Source: Egaibacter danicus
Lineage (GTDB): Bacteria; Pseudomonadota; Gammaproteobacteria; Burkholderiales; Burkholderiaceae_C
Length of the DNA stretch: 64,000 nucleotides
Assembly (NCBI GenBank): GCA_016707075.1
Contig: JADJII010000006.1
Coordinates: 62,001-126,000, forward strand
Direction: 5' to 3'
Positions 7,988 to 15,939 of the stretch are shown here, one piece after another. Position 1 is the stretch's first letter. Each line of letters opens with the position of its first letter. The translations under genes were made by a program, and so were the position numbers. The notes under the pieces were generated by a model, which was not told the DNA's origin, searched no databases, and worked only from the letters and a program-made list of their open reading frames with translations.

Positions 7988-10717
7988 GTGACGGGTTCCA
8001 AGGCGTTTGCCCGCATGATTTTGAACGGCGAGTTCGAGCAGGCGCTAGCCGTGGCACGCCAGCAGGTCGAAAACGGTGCGCAGATCATCGACATCAACAT
8101 GGACGAGGCCATGCTCGACAGCCAGGCCGCGATGGTGCGTTTCCTGAACCTGATCGCCAGTGAGCCCGATATTTCACGTGTGCCCATCATGATCGACTCC
8201 AGCAAGTGGAGCGTGATCGAAGCCGGTCTGCGCTGTGTACAGGGCAAAGCCATCGTCAACTCCATCAGCATGAAAGAAGGCGTGGATGCCTTCAAGCACC
8301 ACGCCAAACTGCTGCGGCGCTATGGCGCGGCAGCGGTGGTCATGGCCTTTGATGAAAAAGGCCAGGCTGATACCTACCAGCGCAAGATCGAAATCTGCGA
8401 GCGGGCCTACCGCGTGCTGGTGGATGAAGTGGGTTTCCCGGCGGAAGACATCATTTTTGACCCCAACATCTTCGCCATCGCCACCGGCATCGAAGAGCAC
8501 AACAACTACGCGGTGGATTTCATCGAGGCCACACGCTGGATCAAGCAAAACCTGCCGGGCGCCAAGGTGTCGGGCGGCGTGAGCAATGTGAGTTTCAGCT
8601 TTCGGGGCAACGACCCGGTGCGTGAGGCCATCCACACCGTGTTTCTGTACCACGCCATCGCCGCAGGCATGGACATGGGCATCGTCAACGCGGGCATGGT
8701 GGGTGTGTATGACGACCTGGAGCCGGTGCTGCGCGAGCGGGTGGAAGACGTGGTGCTGAACCGCCGCCCGGATGCAGGCGAGCGCTTGGTCGAAATTGCG
8801 GAATCTGCCAAAAGCGGCGCCAAGGACGAAAGCAAGCGGCTGGACTGGCGCGGGACGGCCGACAACGTGGTGTCGGTGGAGCAGCGCCTCAGCCACGCCA
8901 TGGTGCACGGCATCACCGACTTTATCGTTCCCGACACCGAAGAGGCGTATCAGGCGATTCTGGCCAAAGGCGGGCGTCCGTTGCACGTGATCGAAGGCCC
9001 GCTGATGGCCGGCATGAACATCGTTGGCGACCTGTTTGGTCAGGGCAAGATGTTCCTGCCGCAGGTGGTCAAAAGCGCGCGGGTGATGAAATCCGCCGTC
9101 GCGCATCTGATTCCCTATATCGAAGAAGAAAAGCGTCTGGACGAAGCGGCGGGCCGCGATGTGCGTACCAAGGGAAAGATCATCATCGCCACCGTGAAGG
9201 GCGATGTGCACGACATTGGCAAGAACATCGTCACCGTGGTTTTGCAGTGCAACAACTTCGAGGTGGTGAACATGGGCGTGATGGTGCCCTGCCACGAGAT
9301 TCTGGCGCGTGCCAAGGTCGAGGGCGCCGACATCATCGGCCTGTCGGGCCTGATCACGCCCAGCCTGGAAGAGATGCAGTATGTGGCCGGCGAGATGCAG
9401 AAGGATGACCACTTCCGCATCAGGAAAATTCCGCTGATGATTGGTGGTGCCACCACTTCGCGCGTACACACCGCCGTGAAGATTGCCCCGCACTACGAAG
9501 GGCCTGTGGTGTATGTGCCTGACGCCTCGCGCAGCGTGAGCGTGGCGCAAAGCCTGTTGAGTGACAACGCCGCGAAATACATCGACGAGCTGAACACCGA
9601 CTACGACAAAGTGCGCCTGCAGCATGCCAACAAAAAGCAGACCCCGATGTGGACTCTGGAGCGCGCCCGCGCCAACAAAACGCCCATCGACTGGGCGAAC
9701 TACACGCCGCCGAAGCCCAAATTCATCGGTCGGCGTGTGTTCAAAAACTTTGACCTGACGGAACTGGCCAAATACATCGACTGGGGCCCTTTCTTCCAGA
9801 CCTGGGATCTGGCCGGGCCGTTCCCTGCCATCCTGAAGGACGAGGTGGTGGGAACCGAGGCGGTGCGTGTGTATGCCGACGGCCAGCGCATGCTCAAACG
9901 GCTGATTGAAGGCCGGTGGCTGACGGCGAGTGGCGTGATGGGTTTGTACCCCGCCAACTCGGTGAATGACGACGACATTGAAATCTATACCGACGAGTCG
10001 CGCACCGAGGTGGCGATGACGTGGTATGGCATGCGCCAGCAGACCGAGAAGCAGATCGTCACCGGCGAACACGGCGAGCAGATCCAGCGCCCCAGTCGTT
10101 GTCTGGCTGATTTCGTCGCGCCCAAAGTTGCTATTAATTCAATAGCTGGTCACGCATATTCCACGGGTTCTAAGGGCCAAAAAGACCATCAAAACCAGGA
10201 AAACCAGAAAAACCAGGACTACATTGGCATTTTTGCCGTGACAGCCGGTCTGGGCGTGGAGAAGAAGGGAAAGTACTTCACTGACGACCACGACGACTAT
10301 TCCGCGATCATGCTCAAAGCCTTGGCCGACCGGCTGGCCGAAGCGTTTGCTGAAGCCTTGCACCACCGCGTACGCACCGATTTGTGGGGCTACGCGCCGC
10401 AGGAAGCGCTGGGGCCGGAAGACCTGATTGCCGAAAAATACACCGGCATCCGTCCGGCGCCGGGGTACCCGGCCTGCCCGGACCACAGCGTCAAGCGCGA
10501 GATGTTTGACCTGCTGCGCTGCGAAGACATTGGCATGGAACTCACCGAGAGCCTGGCCATGACACCCGCCGCCAGCGTCAGTGGCTTTTTCCTGAGCCAT
10601 CCAGAGAGTACCTATTTCAATGTCGGCAAGATTGGTGAAGACCAGTTGCAGGACATGGCCCGGCGCCGCGGCATCACCGAGCAGGCGCTGCAGCGGCTGT
10701 TGGCACCCAACCTGTAG
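7988..10717 (+). CDS. metH: Methionine synthase, pterin-, cobalamin- and AdoMet-binding part
   Basis: Carries the remaining three modules of cobalamin-dependent methionine synthase. The methyltetrahydrofolate (pterin) domain runs through MIDSSKW and FDPNIFAIATGIEEHNNYA. The cap and B12 module contains the cobalamin ligand motif DVHDIGKN near 9210. The AdoMet reactivation domain contains RPAPGYPACPDH. The open frame can start at GTG 7988, but that would lose the conserved FVNIGERTN segment; the natural start is ATG 7865, cut off by the TGA at 7931. A repeat plus a short AC-rich run (10130-10220) adds about 25 residues to the AdoMet domain. Expression is probably controlled by the SAH riboswitch upstream. 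Whether full-length protein is made is uncertain. Confidence 0.88.
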   Translation: MTGSKAFARMILNGEFEQALAVARQQVENGAQIIDINMDEAMLDSQAAMVRFLNLIASEPDISRVPIMIDSSKWSVIEAGLRCVQGKAIVNSISMKEGVDAFKHHAKLLRRYGAAAVVMAFDEKGQADTYQRKIEICERAYRVLVDEVGFPAEDIIFDPNIFAIATGIEEHNNYAVDFIEATRWIKQNLPGAKVSGGVSNVSFSFRGNDPVREAIHTVFLYHAIAAGMDMGIVNAGMVGVYDDLEPVLRERVEDVVLNRRPDAGERLVEIAESAKSGAKDESKRLDWRGTADNVVSVEQRLSHAMVHGITDFIVPDTEEAYQAILAKGGRPLHVIEGPLMAGMNIVGDLFGQGKMFLPQVVKSARVMKSAVAHLIPYIEEEKRLDEAAGRDVRTKGKIIIATVKGDVHDIGKNIVTVVLQCNNFEVVNMGVMVPCHEILARAKVEGADIIGLSGLITPSLEEMQYVAGEMQKDDHFRIRKIPLMIGGATTSRVHTAVKIAPHYEGPVVYVPDASRSVSVAQSLLSDNAAKYIDELNTDYDKVRLQHANKKQTPMWTLERARANKTPIDWANYTPPKPKFIGRRVFKNFDLTELAKYIDWGPFFQTWDLAGPFPAILKDEVVGTEAVRVYADGQRMLKRLIEGRWLTASGVMGLYPANSVNDDDIEIYTDESRTEVAMTWYGMRQQTEKQIVTGEHGEQIQRPSRCLADFVAPKVAINSIAGHAYSTGSKGQKDHQNQENQKNQDYIGIFAVTAGLGVEKKGKYFTDDHDDYSAIMLKALADRLAEAFAEALHHRVRTDLWGYAPQEALGPEDLIAEKYTGIRPAPGYPACPDHSVKREMFDLLRCEDIGMELTESLAMTPAASVSGFFLSHPESTYFNVGKIGEDQLQDMARRRGITEQALQRLLAPNL
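10130..10178 (+). repeat. 49-bp dispersed repeat, copy 3 (inside metH)
   Basis: GCTATTAATTCAATAGC, core TGGTCACGCATATTCC, 3' end TCTAAGGGCC. It is in frame and encodes residues AINSIAGHAYSTGSKG. It is followed by short repeats of ACCAGRAAAA type up to about 10220. Confidence 0.85.
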
Positions 10718-10780
10718 GTGGCAACCATGCTCCCTCGGGGGGGGCGGCGCAGTACGCGAAGCGACCAGCGTGGGGGCCAC
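10718..10780. repeat. GC-rich imperfect palindrome after metH
   Basis: Begins GTGGC and ends GCCAC, with CTCCCTCGGGGGGGGC and GTACGCGAAGCG inside. I recall similar GC-rich intergenic palindromes in Comamonadaceae genomes. It starts at the base after the metH stop and could act as a processing or termination structure. Only one copy is seen in this window. Confidence 0.4.
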
Positions 10781-10837
10781 ATTTACCGATCGTTACAAAC
10801 TGGACATCAACGCGTGCAACATTCTGTTTACCTTTGA

Positions 10838-10869
10838 GTCTGTCAAACGTTAATAAAACGTTGACAGAC
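10838..10869. promoter_or_regulatory. Inverted repeat upstream of the glycine-zipper genes
   Basis: GTCTGTCAAACGTT, loop AATAA, then AACGTTGACAGAC: 13 paired bases with one extra A. It ends 20 bp before the ATG of the next gene, with no T tract, so an operator or a 5'-UTR hairpin is more likely than a terminator. Confidence 0.5.
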
Positions 10870-10889
10870 GACTTTGAAGGAAAAACATC

Positions 10890-11714
10890 ATGAGTGCAAC
10901 ACTGGAACAAGTTCAAACCACCACCCCGGCGACCAAGGCCCTGTGGGCCGCTGTTGGCGTATTGGGCGTGGCAGCCGTGGCCATGGGCGCCGCGCTGGTG
11001 CATGTCAAAACGCAGCCGTCGGACCCCAGCCTGAGCGTGGTGTCTACGGTGCAATCTTTGCAGGCCAATGAAGCGGTTGTGCCGGCCGGCAAAACTGTTG
11101 TGGCCCCGACCGCTGCTACACCGACTGACGAAGTGCCGGGTGAGTCGCAATCAGCTGTTCAGAAGGCCATCAAACAAGCCACACAGCCTGTGCAAACGGC
11201 ACAGGCGCCGGTCAAACCGGCCAAGTCTGTACAGCCAGTCAAGACCGTTCCTGTCCCGTCCTATTCACAAACCTATCCTGTGCAAGACATGCAACGCACG
11301 TCTGATCATCCGGCCAGACCCGTCTGCGCCAGCTGCGGCACGGTGGAGTCGGTGAGCACGGTGCAGCGCGAAGCCAAACCCAGCGGCGTGGGTGTCGTGG
11401 CCGGTGGTGTGCTGGGCGCCATTGTGGGCAACCAGATCGGCAAGGGCTCGGGTCGTGCGGTTGCCACGGTAGCCGGCGCCGTGGGCGGTGGCTGGGCTGG
11501 CAATGCCATCGAGAAGAACATGAAGAAGACCACCGTTTACCAGGTGCATGTGCGCATGGAAGACGGCAGTTTGAAGACCATTGAACAGGCATCCCCTGCT
11601 GCAGTGGGTGCGCGTGTCACGGTCGATGGCGGCACTCTGCATCCTGCCAATGACGGTGCGGCCGCACCTGCGCCCGAACGGCCCACGGCAGTACCGGTCT
11701 ATACCCGCGGCTGA
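10890..11714 (+). CDS. Glycine-zipper 2TM-domain envelope protein
   Basis: 274 residues. An N-terminal membrane anchor (LWAAVGVLGVAAVAMGAALV, near 17-36) is followed by a Pro/Ala/Val-rich periplasmic linker. Then comes a glycine-zipper membrane segment (GVVAGGVLGAIVGNQIGKG...AVATVAGAVGGGWAGNAIE) and a small C-terminal domain, as in SlyB / 17-kDa antigen relatives. A CASCGTVESV block precedes the zipper; the same CxxCGTV block occurs in the next gene, so the two are tandem paralogs. The likely location is the cell envelope with the C-terminal part periplasmic. SD AAGGA lies before ATG 10890. No lipobox is seen. Function unknown; family members bear on outer-membrane integrity. Confidence 0.82.
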   Translation: MSATLEQVQTTTPATKALWAAVGVLGVAAVAMGAALVHVKTQPSDPSLSVVSTVQSLQANEAVVPAGKTVVAPTAATPTDEVPGESQSAVQKAIKQATQPVQTAQAPVKPAKSVQPVKTVPVPSYSQTYPVQDMQRTSDHPARPVCASCGTVESVSTVQREAKPSGVGVVAGGVLGAIVGNQIGKGSGRAVATVAGAVGGGWAGNAIEKNMKKTTVYQVHVRMEDGSLKTIEQASPAAVGARVTVDGGTLHPANDGAAAPAPERPTAVPVYTRG

Positions 11715-11745
11715 TACCATTTGATTTTTTTCAGATGAGGTCGTG

Positions 11746-12192
11746 ATGAAAAAACTGCTCCTTTCAACGCTCGTCATGGTCGCTGCTGGTTCCTGGGCTC
11801 AAACGACACCAGCCCAGACGGCTGCCAGCAAGGCGAAAGCCGCTGTCGCTGTGGCGCTGTGCAGCACCTGTGGCACGGTTACAGCGGTTACCCAGATCAA
11901 ACGCAAGGGCCAGGGTGGAGCAGCAGGCGTGGTGGGGGGTGCGGTAGTGGGTGGTGTTCTTGGGAATCAGGTTGGCAAAGGGACTGGCAACACCGTGGCA
12001 ACCGTGGGCGGCGCCGTGGCCGGTGGTTTTCTGGGCAACGAAATCCAGAAGAAGCTGACCAGCAAGAAGGTGTGGGTGACCACTGTCAAGATGCAGGACG
12101 GCACCGTCAAGACATTCGAGCAGGAGCCAGCTCCCGCATGGGCTGTGGGTAACGTCGTCAAAGTGGACGGCGCCTCGCTGACCAGGCAGTAG
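11746..12192 (+). CDS. Glycine-zipper 2TM-domain protein, smaller paralog
   Basis: 148 residues with a Sec signal peptide (MKKLLLSTLVMVAAGSWAQ), then CSTCGTVTAV and the zipper GVVGGAVVGGVLGNQVGKG...VATVGGAVAGGFLGNEIQKK, and the same V-M-x-DG-x-K-T-x-EQ domain as the preceding gene. ATG 11746 is preferred over GTG 11743 because GAGG at 11737-11740 gives 5-nt spacing. It lies 31 bp after its larger paralog, so probably one operon. The paralogs differ mainly in how they start: a membrane anchor in the first, a cleavable signal here. Confidence 0.82.
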   Translation: MKKLLLSTLVMVAAGSWAQTTPAQTAASKAKAAVAVALCSTCGTVTAVTQIKRKGQGGAAGVVGGAVVGGVLGNQVGKGTGNTVATVGGAVAGGFLGNEIQKKLTSKKVWVTTVKMQDGTVKTFEQEPAPAWAVGNVVKVDGASLTRQ

Positions 12193-12230
12193 GCGAGCGG
12201 TTGACGGGCACCCCCCGCGCTGCCGTATGG

Positions 12231-13451
12231 CTAGTTTTTTGCCGACAGGCGTTGCGCCATCACCAGGGCGGTGATGGCTACCACACTCAGACCCAGCATC
12301 AACCAAAGGCCATGGGCATATCCGGCCTGTCGGGTCCATAGCAGACCCAGCGCCAGCGGCGCGGCTGCACGTGCCAACGCCATGGGCATGCCCAGTGCCC
12401 CGTTGAGTGAAGCGACATGATCCCGGTTCACATACTCGGCGATGGCCGTGCCTTTGACGATGGTCAACATACCGTTGCCCATGCCGAAAAACACCACAAA
12501 CACGACCAGCATATAAAGCTGTGCGCCGCCCACCCAGGGCGCAATCAGCAGGGCCGCCAGACCCAGTGGAATCAGGCACGGAATCAACCGGTTGGCCCGG
12601 TGCAGGTCAAAGTGATGTTCAAAGAAATACAACAACAGGCGCCCCAGCACCTGGATGGCGCCAATGCTGGCGGGAATGGCAATGGCCCAGGTTTCACCGA
12701 GGCCGTTCTCACGCAACAGGCTTACCATGTGCGCCGGTAGCGCTGCAGTTACAGCCATCATCAGCACCACGAACACGCCAATCAGCAGAAACGGCGCACT
12801 ACGCAGGTGTCGGGATACCGGGCTGGGTTTCTGTGCGGTGCCAGCCGGAGCCGCCTCCACGCGCTGCATGGATCGCTTCGGTGCTCCCTTTAGCAGTACG
12901 CCATGCAAGGGCGCACACACCAGCAGGTGCATGGCTGCCAGGCACCACAGCGTATGACGCCAGCCCAGCAAGGCGATCAGCCAGGAGATCAGCGGAATGA
13001 ATACCGTGCTGGCCAGTCCGCCCAGAAACGTCAGCGTGATGATGGCCCGGCGAAAATCGTTCGGGAATCGCCGGGTGACCACGGCGAAAGCCGGTGAGTA
13101 CAGTGTGGCCGCCATGGCGGCGCCCATGGCCATCCAGACGGCATAGAACATGGTAGCGGTGTTGACCACACTCAGTAGCAGCAGGCACAAACCCAGCCCG
13201 AGTGAACCCCAGGTCATCACAGCGCGCTCCTGGCCCCGGTCAATCCAGCGCCCTACCGGGTACGCCATCAACCCTTCCACCAGCATGGCGAGGCTGAAGG
13301 CCAGCGACGACTGGGCGCGGTTCATGCCCAGCTCCTGCTCCACCGGTGCCACCAGCAGGGCGAAGAGGTAAAAAACACTCCCCCAGGAGATCAGTTGGGT
13401 CAGTGACATCCAGCCGACAAGGTGGCGGTCGTGCTGGTGTGGGCGGGACAT
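12231..13451 (-). CDS. MFS transporter
   Basis: 406 residues with about 12 hydrophobic segments and a central cytoplasmic loop (KGAPKRSMQRVEAAPAG), a normal size for the major facilitator superfamily. The segment after TM2 (YPVGRWIDRGQERAVM) fits the MFS loop 2-3 motif G-x-x-x-D-R-x-G-x-R in degenerate form. It resembles the oxalate/formate or monocarboxylate-type MFS group, but the substrate cannot be read from sequence. It converges with the glycine-zipper pair and is divergent from the next small gene. Confidence 0.8.
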   Translation of the reverse strand: MSRPHQHDRHLVGWMSLTQLISWGSVFYLFALLVAPVEQELGMNRAQSSLAFSLAMLVEGLMAYPVGRWIDRGQERAVMTWGSLGLGLCLLLLSVVNTATMFYAVWMAMGAAMAATLYSPAFAVVTRRFPNDFRRAIITLTFLGGLASTVFIPLISWLIALLGWRHTLWCLAAMHLLVCAPLHGVLLKGAPKRSMQRVEAAPAGTAQKPSPVSRHLRSAPFLLIGVFVVLMMAVTAALPAHMVSLLRENGLGETWAIAIPASIGAIQVLGRLLLYFFEHHFDLHRANRLIPCLIPLGLAALLIAPWVGGAQLYMLVVFVVFFGMGNGMLTIVKGTAIAEYVNRDHVASLNGALGMPMALARAAAPLALGLLWTRQAGYAHGLWLMLGLSVVAITALVMAQRLSAKN

Positions 13452-13606
13452 GGCGGGGATTATGACAAGAGCCCCCGGATCAGACCCGGTAAAGAGGGCC
13501 CTTTTGGCTGTACTTTCGGGCTTCAGGATCGCGTCATCCGACCTACAGTCTGAATCACGTTCCCAACCGCCTTTCCCACAACAGATACCTCGGCACTTCA
13601 GACATC

Positions 13607-13954
13607 ATGGGCTGGAAAATCTCCAAATTCACAACGAGCCTGATGGGGCTGATCGGTTTGTCGACCGATTCAGCCAGCGAGTCCAGCGTGGAGGCCCGTA
13701 CCGATTTCATTCGCCAGGCCATGCTGGATTGCCTGACGGGTGTGGCTGCCAACCGGGAACTACAGCGAGTGCGGGGGCGCGTGCTTTATGCGTCCGATCC
13801 CATCGTGCTATGGTACTTGCGCGGTGACCTGATGACACTGTTGTCAGCCAAGTATGGTGAGGTTGCCGCCAGCGAGGAGCTGGCTTACATCTCGACCCTG
13901 TTTCAGGGTTTGCTGCCACGTGCCATGGCGCCACGCTCCGGCCCTGCCCGCTGA
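13607..13954 (+). CDS. Hypothetical protein, paralog A next to the pilus ATPase
   Basis: 115 residues with no domain I recognise. It shares a clear pattern with the next gene: MxWKxSKF start, a helical (R/I)xDI/FxRxxMxxCL segment, then R-x-R-V-L-Y-x-x-D-x-x-x-L-W-Y-x-R-x-D-(L/V)-M and (L)xxxFxGLLP near the end. Cytoplasmic by appearance. Probably part of a small group read with the PilU-like gene. Confidence 0.7.
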   Translation: MGWKISKFTTSLMGLIGLSTDSASESSVEARTDFIRQAMLDCLTGVAANRELQRVRGRVLYASDPIVLWYLRGDLMTLLSAKYGEVAASEELAYISTLFQGLLPRAMAPRSGPAR

Positions 13955-13990
13955 ACCGCAATTTGCTTTACTTTGCGCGCGGGGATTTGG

Positions 13991-14014
13991 GCCAATCTGA
14001 AGGTCCAGATTGGC
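13991..14014. repeat. Perfect 9-bp inverted repeat between the paralogs
   Basis: GCCAATCTG, loop AAGGTC, CAGATTGGC. No T tract follows, so an operator or RNA hairpin ahead of paralog B is more likely than a terminator. Confidence 0.5.
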
Positions 14015-14106
14015 GTAAGATCAAGCCCATCGCTTTGATATATATCCCCTGTTACTGCAGCGTCATGTGATTGCCGTTTGAAGGGGCAAAGCGGACAAGA
14101 CGTTTA

Positions 14107-14457
14107 ATGAACTGGAAAACATCAAAATTCGCGTCCAGCATGCTGAGCCTCCTGCGCTCAGGCGATTCCGTTCTTGATGCCAGCCCCGATCACCGGATCG
14201 AAGATATCCGCCGCACCATGGTGGAATGTCTGCGCGATGTGACGCCCAGTGACGAACTGACGCATGTACGCTCCCGGGTCTTGTATGGCCGGGATGTCCA
14301 GTCCCTCTGGTACGTTCGTTCCGACGTCATGAATCTGATTGCCGGCACGCACGGTGAAACGCTGGCACGCGAGCAGCTGGTGATGCTGACAGACATGTTC
14401 CGGGGTTTGTTGCCCAAGGGGCTGGATTCCCGCCGGGGTGGTTTGTTCAGGGGATAA
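14107..14457 (+). CDS. Hypothetical protein, paralog B next to the pilus ATPase
   Basis: 116 residues when started at ATG 14107 (MNWKTSKFASSML), chosen because it lines up with the start of paralog A; the frame is open back to TTG 14071. Shared features are RVLYGRDVQSLWYVRSDVM and MFRGLLPKG. It ends 20 bp before the PilU-like gene on the same strand, so the three genes probably belong together. Conserved Trp, Tyr, Arg and Asp positions suggest a small folded domain. Function unknown. Confidence 0.7.
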   Translation: MNWKTSKFASSMLSLLRSGDSVLDASPDHRIEDIRRTMVECLRDVTPSDELTHVRSRVLYGRDVQSLWYVRSDVMNLIAGTHGETLAREQLVMLTDMFRGLLPKGLDSRRGGLFRG

Positions 14458-14477
14458 GGCAAAAGGAACAAGGAAGC

Positions 14478-15590
14478 ATGAGAACGTTGTCACTGCGGGA
14501 TTCGGGAGATCTGGGGCGGTATCTGAAAGCGGTAGTGGATGCCGGAGGTTCAGACCTGTTTCTGACCGTCGGTGCACCACCGTCCGGCAAGGTCGCTGGC
14601 GTGGTGCGGCCGCTGACATTGCCGCCGCTGTTGCCCGACTCGGTCCGCACGCTGGCCCAACTGATTTTGACTGACGCCCAGATGCGCGATTTTGATGCGC
14701 GCATGGAGTGTGATCTGGCGCTTTTTATTGAAGGGCTGGGGCGCTTTCGCGTCAACATGTACATGCAGCGTGGCGAAGTGGCCATGGTGCTGCGTTACGT
14801 CCAGTCGCGCATTCCCTCACTGGAAGAGCTCAAGATGCCGCTGGTGCTGCGTCAGTTGGCGTTGCTCAAACGCGGTCTGGTGCTCATCGTCGGGGCAGCG
14901 GGGGCGGGCAAGTCCACCACGCTGGCATCCATGCTGGACTACCGCAATTACCACCGGCCGGGCCACATTCTGACGATCGAAGACCCGATCGAATTCATGC
15001 ATTCGCATAAACAGTCCATCGTTAGCCAGCGCGAGGTGGGGGTGGACACGCAGTCGTTTGGCGATGCACTGCGCCACGCCATGCGGGAGTCGCCCGACGT
15101 GATCATGATTGGCGAGCTGCGCGACTTCGAGACGCTGCAGCACGCCCTGAACTACGCCGAAACCGGGCACCTGTGCATTTCGACCATGCACGCCAACAAT
15201 GCCAACCAGGCGATTGAGCGCATGCTGAGCTTTTTCCCCGACGATGCGCATAGACGCATCCTGCTCGACCTGTCGATGAACCTGCACGGCGTGGTTGCCC
15301 AGCGCTTGGTGCCCGGCGTGGGGGATCGGCTGGTTGCGGTGTCCGAAGTGATGCTGCGCACGCCCTATATTGCCGACCTGATCAACAAGGGCCATATTGA
15401 CCAGATCCGGCCCGTGCTGGCCAAAAGCAACGAGCTGGGCATGCAGACATTCGACCAGTCGCTGTTCAACCTGTTCAGCAACGGTGAAATCACGGTGGAG
15501 CAGGCGCTGGAAAACGCAGACTCCAGAACCGACCTGTCCGTGCGGCTGCGGCTGGAGCGTGGCGAGAGCATTTCATCTCGTTTTGAGTAG
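14478..15590 (+). CDS. PilT/PilU-family type IV pilus retraction ATPase
   Basis: 370-residue secretion ATPase. N-terminal PAS-like part with SDLFLTVGAPPSGKVAG, Walker A GAAGAGKST (near 139), Asp box ILTIEDPIEF, Walker B VIMIGELRD, and His box STMHANNANQAIERM. The length and C-terminal tail (ESISSRFE) fit PilU-type rather than PilT-type proteins. It should power type IV pilus retraction at the inner membrane, acting with a PilT that is not in this window. Being next to two paralogous unknown proteins instead of pilT is the unusual point. Confidence 0.85.
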   Translation: MRTLSLRDSGDLGRYLKAVVDAGGSDLFLTVGAPPSGKVAGVVRPLTLPPLLPDSVRTLAQLILTDAQMRDFDARMECDLALFIEGLGRFRVNMYMQRGEVAMVLRYVQSRIPSLEELKMPLVLRQLALLKRGLVLIVGAAGAGKSTTLASMLDYRNYHRPGHILTIEDPIEFMHSHKQSIVSQREVGVDTQSFGDALRHAMRESPDVIMIGELRDFETLQHALNYAETGHLCISTMHANNANQAIERMLSFFPDDAHRRILLDLSMNLHGVVAQRLVPGVGDRLVAVSEVMLRTPYIADLINKGHIDQIRPVLAKSNELGMQTFDQSLFNLFSNGEITVEQALENADSRTDLSVRLRLERGESISSRFE

Positions 15591-15598
15591 TCAAATAC

Positions 15599-15645
15599 GG
15601 CCTTGGCCCTTATCAAGCATGCGTGAGTAGCTATTAAATGAGGAG
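15599..15645 (-). repeat. 49-bp dispersed repeat, copy 4 (after pilU-like gene)
   Basis: Reverse orientation: AATAGCTACTCACGCATG core with TAAGGGCCAAGGCC end. It begins 9 bp after the preceding stop codon. Confidence 0.75.
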
Positions 15646-15654
15646 CGTTTTGAG

Positions 15655-15860
15655 GCGCCGGGGGGGGGGGGTGCACGGGGGCCCGGGGCTTTTGGGGGGG
15701 GGGGGGGGGGGCGGGGCCCGCTTTTCTTCCGGGGGGGGGCGTTTTTTCGAAAAAGGGGCGCAAGGGGGGGTCCCCGGGGGGGTCCCGGGCCGGCCGACCG
15801 GGGGGGGCCCCCGGGGGGGCGGTTGTTTGGCCGCGGGGGGGGGGGGCCCCGGGGTTCGTT
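15655..15860. other. G-homopolymer stretch, probably unreliable sequence
   Basis: Almost entirely runs of one base: G12 at 15660-15671, G18 at 15694-15711, G9 at 15731-15739, G12 near 15835-15846, with C and T runs between. It encodes nothing sensible and is unlike anything else in the window. A consensus error is the most likely explanation. From 15861 to the comM stop at 15940 the sequence looks normal and holds no gene. Confidence 0.6.
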
Positions 15861-15939
15861 TGTTTCAGGTGTGATTCTTCGACCTGACACGTCTGAGACG
15901 CTACTACGCTGGTAGTGAACGGAACGTGACTTAATCAAA

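Noticed and set aside
8174..10072. 632-codon open frame antisense to metH
   Set aside because: A GC-rich shadow of the conserved metH frame; rich in His, Gln, Arg with no domain pattern.
10180..10220. Short AC-rich direct repeats as a CRISPR or VNTR array
   Set aside because: Only two or three units of about 10 bp, inside a coding frame; treated as part of the metH insert.
14071..14106. TTG start giving a 128-residue paralog B
   Set aside because: ATG 14107 aligns with the start of paralog A; the extra residues do not align.
15655..15860. G tracts as a phase-variation switch
   Set aside because: Too many adjacent runs of different bases, no gene or promoter controlled by them; looks like bad consensus.
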